A DNA stretch of 64,000 nt from Alteromonadaceae bacterium (GCA_014872785.1 WKFJ01000043.1:62001-126000), one strand, 5' to 3'. Numbered from the stretch's first letter, positions 28,176 to 36,668 are shown. Notes: generated from the letters alone by a model not told the origin. Made by a program: numbers and translations.

Positions 28176-29093
28176 ATGGGCAATTGGCGACAGATCACAT
28201 CACCGTTTCGATGGGGATGTTTGGCAGAAAATTCAGACGAATTAAATAGACGTATCATAGCGATTAACGTTTTTGCGTCTATTGGTGTGCTGTTGGTCGT
28301 TATCTTTAGCATCAATGCATATCGAACCCACAGTATCTGGATGGGGAATAGTATTGCGTTAGTTGGATTTACTTTCATTACTGCTAGGTATTTTCTAAGA
28401 ACTAGTAAGGAACCTTCTGAACAGCTTATTCCAATTTCTTTGTTCATCGTATCGCTTCTTGCTTTAATGACACTCGTCATTGTTACCGGCGGCATTAATA
28501 ACCATGGTCCACTGTGGATTTTTGTATTACCACCAGTCGCATTTTTCTTCGCTGGACTGCGTTACGGCTTATTTGTTATTTTCGCTTTAACCGTATTCAT
28601 CTCATTCTTATTTTTCTAGCCAGATAATCAAATGCTGCAAACAAGTTATGGGACGAATTTCAAAATACGTCTCATAATCGTTTTTACTACAACGACTCTA
28701 TTTTATGCTGCCTATGAATATATTCGTGGCAAGAATATGGAAACCATTAATTGTTTGAAGGAACGCATTGAACACCTAGCTTTGCACGATGCACTTACCG
28801 GTATACCCAACAGACGCGCCATGAATCTGTATTTACAACGAGAAGTGATAAGGGCTAAGCGAACTAACAGCCCGTTGTCATTTATTCTGTGTGATATCGA
28901 CAAGTTTAAGTTAATTAATGACAAGCTAGGCCATGATGTGGGTGACGAAGTATTAATATTTGTGAGCAAATTACTTCGAGAAAATATTCGCAAACAAGAT
29001 TTAGTCGCCAGATGGGGAGGCGAAGAGTTTTGTTTGCACTGCCAGAAACGGATATTGACAGCGCGGTGAAAGTGGCTGAAACCATCAGGTAGT
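28176..29093 (+). pseudogene. broken membrane diguanylate cyclase (GGDEF)
   Basis: A membrane-helix N-terminal part (28176-28619) ends at a TAG (28617-28619), and the same frame resumes at once (PDNQMLQTSYG ...) into another helix and a GGDEF domain (LALHDALTGIPNRRA, ILCDIDKFKLINDKLGHD, GGEEF with an RKQD inhibitory site). Right after GGEEFCL one base is missing near 29037: the natural continuation ALPETDIDSAVKVAETIR is read in another frame. That frame then hits TAG at 29091, where the homology ends. So it carries a nonsense codon, a 1-nt deletion and a lost C-terminal half. Its end abuts a truncated DUF465 gene on the opposite strand, indicating a deletion junction. It is very unlikely to make c-di-GMP. 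Confidence 0.9.
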
Positions 29094-29234
29094 TTCTAAC
29101 GTTCTGATTTCAGTATCAAGAGCGTCGTAGTCTTTAACTTGTTGCGCAAACTCAGCGTCATGTTTTGACAATGTATTAATTGTGTCTTTGTACTGTGGGA
29201 ACTCGTTTAACAGTGAATGATTTTCGCCAAGCAT
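29085..29234 (-). pseudogene. truncated DUF465 (YdcH-like) gene
   Basis: From an ATG at 29234 with AAGGG seven bases upstream, 49 residues are encoded: MLGENHSLLNEFPQY, KHDAEFAQQVKDYDALD, then TEIRTLETT. This matches the start of DUF465 proteins (H-x-L-x-x-EFPEY, Y-x-x-L-D-x-EI), which normally continue 20-25 more residues to a second helix. The missing C-terminal helix ends exactly where the opposite-strand GGDEF pseudogene loses homology. A short product could still be made. Confidence 0.75.
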
Positions 29235-29265
29235 AATGATGCCCTTAGAAGTTAAATTTAATTGC

Positions 29266-29523
29266 CTAAAGTCTATCAATTGAATTTCGATAATGAACCA
29301 AGCGAATCACAAATTCAGAATTCGTTATTAAAATAGAATGACCAGAAAGCTTCCGACAGATTTGCCAATACCTTGCGAACACGAACATGGTTAAAAACCA
29401 AATTAAACTGTAGCTCGCGGAAAAAAGAAACGTGACGCTACGTGAATTTGCGACAGTTAATACTGATAAGTTTGTTTTTGTGCGCGTAGCGACGCCTAAA
29501 ACACTAATAACATGGACAACCAA
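29266..29523 (-). CDS. possible small membrane protein
   Basis: The open frame ends in SEFVIRLVHYRNSIDRL and contains one strong hydrophobic helix (LFSASYSLIWFLTMFVFARY). The amino-acid sequence looks protein-like, and it lies 31 bases upstream of the DUF465 fragment on the same strand. Against it: the only upstream start is a TTG without ribosome site, and I do not recognise a family. It may be a decayed gene in this degraded patch. Confidence 0.33.
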   Translation of the reverse strand: MVVHVISVLGVATRTKTNLSVLTVANSRSVTFLFSASYSLIWFLTMFVFARYWQICRKLSGHSILITNSEFVIRLVHYRNSIDRL

Positions 29524-29615
29524 AGAGTTAAAACGGAAGTTAAAAACAATGAGCTATGAAATTTGAAAAATGGGCTGAAAATCAAATTAAGGACAATCCA
29601 CATGTTTGCACACAC

Positions 29616-29624
29616 TTATCCACA
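29616..29624 (+). promoter_or_regulatory. DnaA box 1
   Basis: TTATCCACA is identical to the strong E. coli DnaA box. A single 9-mer can occur by chance, but a second perfect copy lies 77 bases away in the same orientation. Confidence 0.6.
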
Positions 29625-29692
29625 TCTGATAACAAGTTCCCATAATGTATATTATGTTAAATTAATAATTTATTCATATAACACACACAAAG

Positions 29693-29701
29693 TTATCCAC
29701 A
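29693..29701 (+). promoter_or_regulatory. DnaA box 2
   Basis: A second perfect TTATCCACA in the same orientation as box 1, immediately after the AT-rich segment. Confidence 0.6.
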
Positions 29702-29892
29702 GTTACACCGTATCCCCTGTTTTCAAACGTTTATGAGTTCTATTAAGTTTTAGATTGTTTGGTTACTGCAATGTATTAGGTAGATTCAATAATTATTATT
29801 GCGACATCTAACTTGGTGTATTGAGAAAATGAATTATTGTCGTGTGAGATTGGCGAGGTTCTTAACTAGTCATCGACCATGCAGCGGTTAAA

Positions 29893-30582
29893 TCACTTTT
29901 CAACTTCTATGGTTTTTCTCGAACGAGATTTAGTTAGGGACAGCCTCAGTTTAAGAATCTTTTCTTTATTCAAAGCTAACGTGGTTGCTGAAATAGATAT
30001 TGTTTGTATCTTAGTGATATTCGGAAATGATAGACGTCCTTGCGATAATGAATACATCCAAGTCAAATCGATGAAATTAATGCAAAAATGGATTTTCAAA
30101 AAACGATTAGTGTTTTCACTATTAAACCCCAGCCTTTTTGCCGTTCTTTCATTAAAAAAATACGAGCTACCCTGAAATACTGAAGCTTCTTCAATTTCAT
30201 TTGCTTCTATTTTGTCCACGAGCCTCAATAGACCGTCTATATAGAACACCAATAGTCTTTTATTGAAATTAAAACCGGGTTTAACATTCCTCATATGCAT
30301 CAAATAGTCAAAGGATGTACCGTTGGGGAGTGCGTACTTCTTGTTGCCTACTGAATAAAAAAGCAGCATTGACGAAAGATATTGGTGGTGCCCCGTAAGT
30401 TTTGCGAAAGGCGCGACAAAAAATTGAACTAGTGATGGAACAAACAAAGCTAAGAAACAGGCCGTTATAGTGTATTCGCGGAAAATATTAAGCAAAAAAA
30501 GTACAAATAATAGCGGCACCATCAACATTAAAACGGCCAACATCCATTGCGCGGTGATATTCTGGTTATAAAAATTAATCAT
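29893..30582 (-). CDS. orphan membrane protein of unknown function
   Basis: Encodes 229 residues starting at an ATG. Two hydrophobic helices (about 13-33 and 38-60) lead to a positively charged, Lys/Arg/Phe-rich cytoplasmic part with the C terminus KSRSRKTIEVEK. I recognise no family. The gene is AT-rich relative to its neighbours and stands alone within a patch of broken genes, which suggests recent gain or relaxed selection. An intact 690-base frame argues that it is still coding. Confidence 0.6.
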   Translation of the reverse strand: MINFYNQNITAQWMLAVLMLMVPLLFVLFLLNIFREYTITACFLALFVPSLVQFFVAPFAKLTGHHQYLSSMLLFYSVGNKKYALPNGTSFDYLMHMRNVKPGFNFNKRLLVFYIDGLLRLVDKIEANEIEEASVFQGSSYFFNERTAKRLGFNSENTNRFLKIHFCINFIDLTWMYSLSQGRLSFPNITKIQTISISATTLALNKEKILKLRLSLTKSRSRKTIEVEK

Positions 30583-30616
30583 GCATTCCGATGCTTAAGC
30601 TAATAAAAACGACTGT

Positions 30617-31435
30617 CTACCTATATTTAGCAAAAAAAACTTGGTATTGCCCGGTAGAACGAAGTTTCTGAATTGTAGCATCTATTTTTTCTACTTGATC
30701 TGTAGTAATTGTTTTGCGGGAAAACATTAGATGGGTTTTAGCTTCTTCTAAAGTTGTGATGATGCTGTGTTCTATGATTTGTGCTTTGTATGCAGGATTC
30801 TCGTTGATCCTTACGTTGCCTCCTGTTTGAGATTCTAAAAATGCATCTATGCGCCCTGCCAAAAGCATTTGCGGTAATCTAGCTTTATCGTAGAGCACAA
30901 CTAAGTTTCGGGTAAACCAACTAATTAGTTAAAAGACGTTCGTATTCATCTGAATAGGAAATCCCGCGCAACACTCCTATTTTTATTGGGAACCTTCTAA
31001 ATTGGCCAGTGTTGTTATGTCGTTGAAGCGATGCTTATCAGCTATCTTGATAAACATAACATTATGACCAACGCAATAGATGCTTCTAGAGAATAGTGCG
31101 TATTTTTCTCGTTCTGGCGTAACGGCGGCCGATAGCGCTATGTCCACGTCTCCAGTTTCAACCATCTTCAGGGTACGTTTCCAAGGGAATTCGATTAACT
31201 GAAAAATAAAACCAGCCTTTTTTGATATGGAACTCATAAGGTCGACATCCAATCCCTTCCAACTGCCATCTAGTTGCTTTTCTCGATATACAAAGCGTTC
31301 ATGGATACCAATTTTAATTGGGGCTTTAAATAACGTCTCGCCGCTTGTTTTAGATGCAATAAGCAACGTTATTATAAACGCGCCGACCGATAAAAAACGC
31401 AATGCTGTTGTTTTATTTTTCATATACAACAGCAT
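30617..31435 (-). pseudogene. broken periplasmic solute-binding protein gene
   Basis: The first piece (31435-30983) has a signal peptide and solute-binding-protein sequence (KIGIHERFVYREKQLDGSW, GLDVDLMSSISKKAGF). It ends in TAA, but a different frame continues the family sequence IKIGVLRGISYSDEYERLLT, which then meets TAG at 30921-30923. The original frame returns with SWFTRNLVVLYDKARLPQML and runs to the natural end YQVFFAKYR at 30617. So two compensating indels, near 30986 and 30922, bracket a frame-shifted stretch of about 65 bases. Total length (273 codons) equals an intact family member. It is similar in type to the intact genes at 2794-5468. Confidence 0.88.
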
Positions 31436-31476
31436 AATAAAGCTATCGAGAAAGTTTTAATTAATTGCTTTAGGAA

Positions 31477-32883
31477 TTAACACCCTTCTGTGAAAGTCGA
31501 AAATCTCGGAGGACCATCTCCTCTTGATGCTGCATATTTGATTTTGCAGTTGGCAGGCTCTGGTGCATGTTCAGCCCTTAATTCAATATTGCCTAATTTG
31601 CCGGCGCAATTACCGCCCCTGTATTCAAATCCATTTTTCGCATCGACAACTTGTGAGATACCAGAAGGATGTGGACAGGGATAGCCGCAACGAAGCGTTA
31701 CTGTTTTACCATCCATTTCTACTGTGGGGTCTAATTCGCAGTCCGTTTTATTCTCTTGAACAGCAATAACATTTACTTGATCTGCGGCAATACGCATTGC
31801 CTGTTCAAAATTTTGAAGCGTCGCGATCCTGGCGTTTCTTCCAGAAACCTCCGCTAGTGTCACCATTGCAACCATCGCTTTACCCGACGCTGAGCGCCCG
31901 TTTAGAAGGTACTTCCCAGATTCGATCGTTGTTATACCAAAAACACTTTCCATAGTATTATCTGCATCATATGACAACATTTTAAAGTTATTGGGTGAAT
32001 CAGGAATTTGTGCGCTTTCAGCGTTGTTTCTTGTTATTTGCGGTGCACTTAGTGATTGTACTTGGATTGTAGGTGTGTCAGCAGAACCTGACGTTAATCG
32101 ACTCGCATTCTCGCCAGTACATTTGGTTGAATCGATATTACAGCTTTCTGCAAGTTGCCAAACCATACCAAACTTCAATGCTTCATCAATAACAGAGCCT
32201 TGATCAAAGTTTACGCTTTCCTCTAATCTTGCATAACCGGCAACAACTCGACCGTCATCACTTACGGCAGACGCTCGGTACTGCCATTGGCCGCCATCCC
32301 CTGACAAACTCATCGCAGTATCGCCCGCTTTGTATGCAGGGAGCTCACCGTTGCCCTGGTCAATATCATATTTAACAGGAGTAAAATCACGCCCTTCATA
32401 TTCAAACACGTGAATTCCAGCCATAGAGGTGCCCCACGTCCAACCATTGGCTACCATAATTTTTGTGTTTAACCCATTGTGTTGATACGTGGCGAGAATA
32501 TTACTGTCGTAAAAACTATCAAAGCGCATTTGAAATTGTCGCCAAGGGCTGTCTTCATCAATCGAATGAAGTGGCGTAAATCGATTATCAAATGAGCATG
32601 TAATTCCATCATTTGTGAAGTCTGTGAGGTCTACAGCAGTCGTTATTGTTCCCGTTCGCTCTAACTCTTCACCATTTTCGGCCACAAGCGTAAAGCTCTC
32701 GCCTCTTGATTCTTTTGCGAACAATTTTACGAAGCCCGTTACGATACCATCGTCAATATCAACTGCGTTAACAACACCTTGGTAATCCAACGTGCAGGTT
32801 TGCACCGTTGCGGCACTAACGCAGTTCATTGCTAAAAGTGCTGATACACTCGCTAGTAGCTTTTTTACCTTGTTCGATATCAT
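31477..32883 (-). CDS. secreted protein of unknown function
   Basis: Encodes 468 residues with a signal peptide (residues 1-24, ending NCVSA). The mature part is acidic with scattered Cys pairs; the C-terminal 70 residues are Cys-rich (TLRCGYPCPHPSG, FEYRGGNCAG, ANCKIKYAASRGDG, FSTFTEGC), suggesting a disulfide-bonded end domain. Segments such as SAVSDDGRVVAGYARLE resemble repeat-containing surface proteins that track a property over strands, but I assign no family. No operon partner is evident. Confidence 0.75.
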   Translation of the reverse strand: MISNKVKKLLASVSALLAMNCVSAATVQTCTLDYQGVVNAVDIDDGIVTGFVKLFAKESRGESFTLVAENGEELERTGTITTAVDLTDFTNDGITCSFDNRFTPLHSIDEDSPWRQFQMRFDSFYDSNILATYQHNGLNTKIMVANGWTWGTSMAGIHVFEYEGRDFTPVKYDIDQGNGELPAYKAGDTAMSLSGDGGQWQYRASAVSDDGRVVAGYARLEESVNFDQGSVIDEALKFGMVWQLAESCNIDSTKCTGENASRLTSGSADTPTIQVQSLSAPQITRNNAESAQIPDSPNNFKMLSYDADNTMESVFGITTIESGKYLLNGRSASGKAMVAMVTLAEVSGRNARIATLQNFEQAMRIAADQVNVIAVQENKTDCELDPTVEMDGKTVTLRCGYPCPHPSGISQVVDAKNGFEYRGGNCAGKLGNIELRAEHAPEPANCKIKYAASRGDGPPRFSTFTEGC

Positions 32884-33063
32884 AGTTTCACTTAATAAAG
32901 GCTTCTTTATTCCTTAAGGTACGCTCAATTAAGCAACTAATAAATTCAACTTTGGGTTGATATACCAAAGTCTTATGTATCTTCATTAAGACTAGAATTG
33001 CTCCTCCACTACTTCAAATATCGGTGGGCTATTAATAGCGCTACCATGTGTGCAGAAATTTAA

Positions 33064-33762
33064 TCAAGCTAACGCTTCTTGAGATGCTTCTTCGTTGGAT
33101 AGCTTAACAAGCATTTCTTTAAAGAAATCTGCATCCTGAGCGCCAGAAACGAGATACCGTTCGTTGAAGATAAAAGCGGGAACTGCTTGGATCCCCTGCC
33201 TTCTCCATTGATTTTGTGATTGTTTTACTTGCTCGTCTATTTCACGGTCGTCTAGGACTGTTTTTGCTAGTTCCTTATCAAGTCCAACCGAATCAGCCAA
33301 TGACAACAGTGTCTCTTCATCATCTATCACACCTTTATAAGTGAAAAAACTGGAAAACATCGCCATTTTTAAGTCAGTTTGAACGGGCTCGCCATTTACC
33401 TTTTGGTCTTTTGCCCAGTGCAACAGTTTATGCGCCTTACGGGTGTTATACATGCGCATGTCGTCAAAGTAGCTAAATGTAAATCCGAGACTTTCACCGA
33501 GCTCGGTCAATCGTTTGCGAGCCGCAATACTGCCTTCAAGGGTGGTGCCATATTTTTGCGCCAAGTGACTACGAAGATTTTCTCCACCTTGCGGCATGTC
33601 TGGGTTTAATTCAAATGGATGCCAAGTAATTGCTGTGTCTATGCTATTTCCTGTTTCCGATGAAAGTTCTGATATTGCCTTCAGTAATTGTTTATATCCG
33701 ATAATGCACCAGGGACACACAACATCAGACACGATATCTATTGTGATCAAGGGATTTGCCAT
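33064..33762 (-). CDS. DsbA-family oxidoreductase, FrnE-like
   Basis: Encodes 232 residues without signal peptide, so cytoplasmic. The N-terminal strand TIDIVSDVVCPWCIIGYKQL carries the CPWC active site (Cys16, Cys19), and WHPFELNPDMPQGGENLR plus VPAFIFNERYLVSGAQ with the cis-proline region identify the FrnE/2-hydroxychromene-isomerase-like DsbA branch. Such proteins act as thiol oxidoreductases or glutathione-linked isomerases. It follows the Rieske oxygenase gene on the same strand (93-base gap), so both may belong to one TetR-controlled unit. Confidence 0.88.
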   Translation of the reverse strand: MANPLITIDIVSDVVCPWCIIGYKQLLKAISELSSETGNSIDTAITWHPFELNPDMPQGGENLRSHLAQKYGTTLEGSIAARKRLTELGESLGFTFSYFDDMRMYNTRKAHKLLHWAKDQKVNGEPVQTDLKMAMFSSFFTYKGVIDDEETLLSLADSVGLDKELAKTVLDDREIDEQVKQSQNQWRRQGIQAVPAFIFNERYLVSGAQDADFFKEMLVKLSNEEASQEALA

Positions 33763-33855
33763 AGTTATTCCAAATTGGGTACTTGGACAACTATGGCGGC
33801 AACACGATATTATTCAATTGGTTTCTTTTTAGTAACCTGCTGTGCCGTATTGTTT

Positions 33856-35019
33856 TTATGCTTGCGAAGATATTATTAAGTGATCCAATATCTTATTTAG
33901 TTCGACAAGTGCCCATTCGTTCTTACCATATTGAATATGGGGTAAAGCTCCGCTGCTTAATGAGGCTTGTATTGAGGCGCCGAGTTCCCAGTCCTCATCA
34001 AGAGTTTCGATAGTGATTTGATGATTTTTCTGCCAGTGCGCAAGTTGCGGAGGATCTTGTAAGTCAGCATTGTAGGGTATCAAAGTTTTAACGGTAATCT
34101 CTGTTTCACCGCAGTTCAAAGGCTTGAAGCTTATCCAATCGACGTGTTCCTTTTGCACCAACAATGCAGTGTTGGGCAATAAGAAAAATAAAGTATGACT
34201 GTAGTCATGTAGTGACAATCCATCGACGGGGTCATCTTTTGTTTTTAACAGTTCTTTTGTCGGCATTACCACGCGAAAGTGTTTTTCAACTTGGTCAATA
34301 ACCGCAATATTGTTAAAAAAATAGGGGGCGATTGTCCCCTTGTGAGCATACGCAAAATGATAGGTTTCCAAGCCTCCTTCTGCGAATAGTTTCCAGTTGC
34401 CAGACCAATTCTTAGTGTGTGATTTGAAAACCCGTAGCTCATCATTTTGCAACCAATCCAAATGCCCTGCCATTTGTCCTAGATGACTATCAAGATGCGC
34501 TTCGGCTTCTTCAGGAACATTGGCGTCAGGGCATATCCAAATAAATCCATACTTTTCTATTGCAGGTACTTTTAATAAAGCATTGTCTGATTTATCCAGC
34601 CCTGGAAAGCAATCTCGCTCACCGGGTACTGCGCGTAAATCACCATTTAAGGCATATGACCAAGCGTGATAAGGGCACACAAATTGTTTAGCACAGCCCT
34701 TACCTTCCGCCAATTTAGCGCCGCGATGTCGACAACTGTTATACATAACATGGACTTTAGACGCTTTGTCACGGGTGACAATCAACGAACCAATAAAGCT
34801 GTCTACGACTTCAAATGACTCTGGCTCGAGCAATTCGGAAGAGTGCAAAATAACACTTGGTAAGTTTTTAAATATTTCCGACCTTTCTAAATCCAACCTC
34901 TCTGGTGATAAATATCGATCAGTATCAGCACGAACAATTTGCCCCTTAAGGGATGTTGTTCGTGCCTTTACGTTTTGCTTCGCTTGAAAAATAAGATCGG
35001 TTTCAAGTTTGAGATCCAT
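33856..35019 (-). CDS. Rieske-type ring-hydroxylating oxygenase, alpha subunit
   Basis: Encodes 387 residues from the ATG at 35019, preferred because GGAGAG lies just upstream; another ATG at 35031 adds four residues. Counting from 35031, the Rieske [2Fe-2S] ligands are C100-R-H102 and C119-P-Y-H122 (YNSCRHRGAKLAEG, FVCPYHAWSY). The mononuclear iron site is ETYHFAYAHKG (H225, H230) with a late Asp in LDEDWELGASIQ. The alpha subunit binds substrate and O2 and needs a reductase/ferredoxin, not encoded here. Substrate may be an aromatic or quaternary amine. It is divergent from a TetR gene with two operator-like palindromes between. Confidence 0.9.
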   Translation of the reverse strand: MDLKLETDLIFQAKQNVKARTTSLKGQIVRADTDRYLSPERLDLERSEIFKNLPSVILHSSELLEPESFEVVDSFIGSLIVTRDKASKVHVMYNSCRHRGAKLAEGKGCAKQFVCPYHAWSYALNGDLRAVPGERDCFPGLDKSDNALLKVPAIEKYGFIWICPDANVPEEAEAHLDSHLGQMAGHLDWLQNDELRVFKSHTKNWSGNWKLFAEGGLETYHFAYAHKGTIAPYFFNNIAVIDQVEKHFRVVMPTKELLKTKDDPVDGLSLHDYSHTLFFLLPNTALLVQKEHVDWISFKPLNCGETEITVKTLIPYNADLQDPPQLAHWQKNHQITIETLDEDWELGASIQASLSSGALPHIQYGKNEWALVELNKILDHLIISSQA

Positions 35020-35043
35020 AGTACTCTCCATAAACTTATTTAA

Positions 35044-35059
35044 CTTACCGCTCGGTAGG
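35044..35059. promoter_or_regulatory. TetR operator-like inverted repeat 1
   Basis: CTTACCGCTCGGTAGG has the ACCG-NN-CGGT core typical of TetR-family operators. It is one of two related palindromes in the 100-bp gap between the divergent oxygenase and TetR genes. Confidence 0.72.
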
Positions 35060-35072
35060 TTTTTACAAGATA

Positions 35073-35088
35073 CTTACCAAGTGGTAAG
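35073..35088. promoter_or_regulatory. TetR operator-like inverted repeat 2
   Basis: CTTACC-AAGT-GGTAAG has perfect 6-bp arms and the same half-site (CTTACC) as repeat 1, 29 bases away. Sharing a half-site inside a TetR divergent promoter region argues for binding by the adjacent regulator. Confidence 0.75.
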
Positions 35089-35118
35089 ATGTCAACGACT
35101 ACTTAATGAGCACTAGTT

Positions 35119-35706
35119 TTGAAGAAAAACACAAAAGAAAAGCTGCTGGAGAATGCGGAATTATTGTTTAGTAAGAACGGATTTTATGGCACCAGTATTA
35201 ATGATGTAGCAAAAGCTGTTAATGTAAGTAAACAAGCGCTTTTGCATCACTTTCCATCCAAAGAAAAACTCTACGGCGCAGTCTTAGAAAAAGCGACGAA
35301 CCATCTAGGTGATTTCGTAGCAGAGGCCATTCGTAGCAGTGACCAGGCAAACGAGCAACTGCACTACATCTTTAACAGCATGCTAGACGCCCAAGGCCAA
35401 AGACTTTTAGTGATCCTGTTGTTAATTCGCGAACTCTTAGACAACCGAGACCGCATCGAAAATGCTCATAAGTGGTACCTTGCGCCTTTTATTGAGGCTC
35501 TCGTTGATATGGTTAGTACTGCGCAAGAGCAAGGTGATATGCAAGAAGGCGATGCATTTACTCTGATGTATCAAATGTTGGGTGCGGTTCAGTATTTTGT
35601 GATTTCTCAACCTACTCTTGAAAAGCTCTTTTCGGAGCAAGAATTCAGCAATTACAAACAATCGCAAAAATCAGCGCTCAAACAGCAGCTCAACATAAAG
35701 TCATAA
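35119..35706 (+). CDS. TetR family transcriptional regulator
   Basis: Encodes 195 residues. The N-terminal helix-turn-helix is clear (LLENAELLFSKNGFYGTSI, DVAKAVNVSKQALLHHFPSK). The only start that keeps the full domain is a TTG; a stop lies four codons upstream in frame. The variable C-terminal ligand domain gives no substrate clue. The neighbouring palindromes suggest that it represses the oxygenase operon and its own gene. A thioesterase gene starts one base after its stop, so the two are cotranscribed. Confidence 0.9.
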   Translation: MKKNTKEKLLENAELLFSKNGFYGTSINDVAKAVNVSKQALLHHFPSKEKLYGAVLEKATNHLGDFVAEAIRSSDQANEQLHYIFNSMLDAQGQRLLVILLLIRELLDNRDRIENAHKWYLAPFIEALVDMVSTAQEQGDMQEGDAFTLMYQMLGAVQYFVISQPTLEKLFSEQEFSNYKQSQKSALKQQLNIKS

Positions 35707-35707
35707 T

Positions 35708-36124
35708 ATGAATACGAAAGACGCTTCTTACTTTAATCAGATATGTGCCGACAAGTTACCCGGACATTTGGGGATTCAGTTTACCCAGGTTTCTTGCGAA
35801 TCGGTTATCGCTCATTTGGAAGTAACTGATCATCATCTAGCCCCAAACGGCTATCTTCATGCGGGCACGGTGGTGACACTCGCAGATACTGCCTGTGGTA
35901 ACGGTTGTTTAGCGAATCTACCTGAAGGGGCACATAGTTTTACCACAATAGAGCTAAAATCTAATCATGTTGGTACGGAGCGAAATGGCACAATTGAGTG
36001 CATTGCGACGCCAGTACACGCTGGTAGAACGACTCAAGTATGGGATGCGGTAGTGAAAAGCCGAAACTCAGGTAAAACCATAGCGCTTTTTAGATGCACA
36101 CAAATGATTTTATATCCAAAATAA
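35708..36124 (+). CDS. PaaI-type hotdog thioesterase
   Basis: Encodes 138 residues. The hotdog-fold signature LHAGTVVTLADTACGNGC contains the catalytic-region Asp, followed by FTTIELKSNHVGTERNG and a C-terminal strand. Family members hydrolyse acyl- or aryl-CoA thioesters. Coupling to the TetR gene and proximity to the ring-hydroxylating oxygenase fit a catabolic role for an aromatic or lipid-like compound. Confidence 0.88.
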   Translation: MNTKDASYFNQICADKLPGHLGIQFTQVSCESVIAHLEVTDHHLAPNGYLHAGTVVTLADTACGNGCLANLPEGAHSFTTIELKSNHVGTERNGTIECIATPVHAGRTTQVWDAVVKSRNSGKTIALFRCTQMILYPK

Positions 36125-36668
36125 AGGGCTTTGCAGAAAGTCTTTCCGAACACTCCAGTTTTAACTGAGCCCGTATTTTTAATGGTCTTTGTCGAATACG
36201 CGTAACCAATCTGTTGTTAAATTGGGTAACGTTGTCGAGTCACTTTGTGTTTTCGAAAACGACATTTGAGACGCAAGAGCACACAATATAAATGAAGGTT
36301 ATAAGTGTGCAAAACGCTATTCAGGTATTTGACTTAATATCTGAAAAAGCACACAAGTTATCCATTATCTGCACATTTTGCAGTACCCACATCCAAGCAT
36401 ATTCTTTTTAAGTGCACATTCTTTGCACATTGTTTTCGGTGTTTACCGCATTTTCCTAGAACTTATTCGCAACTTCGCAAACTTTTCGCGTCAGCCTTGT
36501 TCACTTTGCACAATTCACATTCCATATTTGTTCGAAATTTCTAACTTTTGATTTTCTATTTTAGGTAATTTATTAATCCACTTATGTACCTGAGTATAAG
36601 GTTTCATAATTTTCACATTCCCCTGTTTCTTTACACTTTCTCTTAATGTTTTAACAAGGCGACGTTAT
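36125..36668. promoter_or_regulatory. 544-bp leader/intergenic region with repeated GCACA motifs
   Basis: No gene is seen. The GCACATT/GCACAATT motif recurs at about 36371, 36414, 36425 and 36508, with inverted forms GTGTGCAAAAC (36304) and CTGCA-CATTT-TGCAG (36369-36383). The long non-coding space directly precedes the CBM2/YceI operon and probably holds its promoter and regulator sites. Confidence 0.45.

Larger units (their letters stand above)
29524..29892. other. AT-rich non-coding stretch with DnaA boxes
   Basis: No gene is seen. It contains two perfect DnaA boxes listed separately, flanking a very AT-rich segment (about 29641-29690, rich in TTAATAATTTAT-like sequence), plus a weaker CAATCCACA at 29594-29602. 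Confidence 0.7.

Noticed and set aside
28046..28249. A 67-residue plus-strand ORF upstream of the GGDEF pseudogene
   Set aside because: It overlaps the start of the GGDEF frame in another frame and has no recognisable protein character.
28617..28619. Stop-codon readthrough or a special amino acid at the TAG
   Set aside because: The same gene also has a 1-nt deletion and a lost 3' half, so decay explains the stop codon.
29594..29701. Calling the DnaA-box region the chromosomal origin
   Set aside because: Only two perfect boxes are present and none of the usual origin neighbours (dnaA, dnaN, mnmG, mioC) is in the window.
29879..30175. A 98-residue plus-strand ORF
   Set aside because: It is antisense to the intact membrane-protein gene at 29893-30582, which has helices and a proper start; the plus-strand frame shows no family features.
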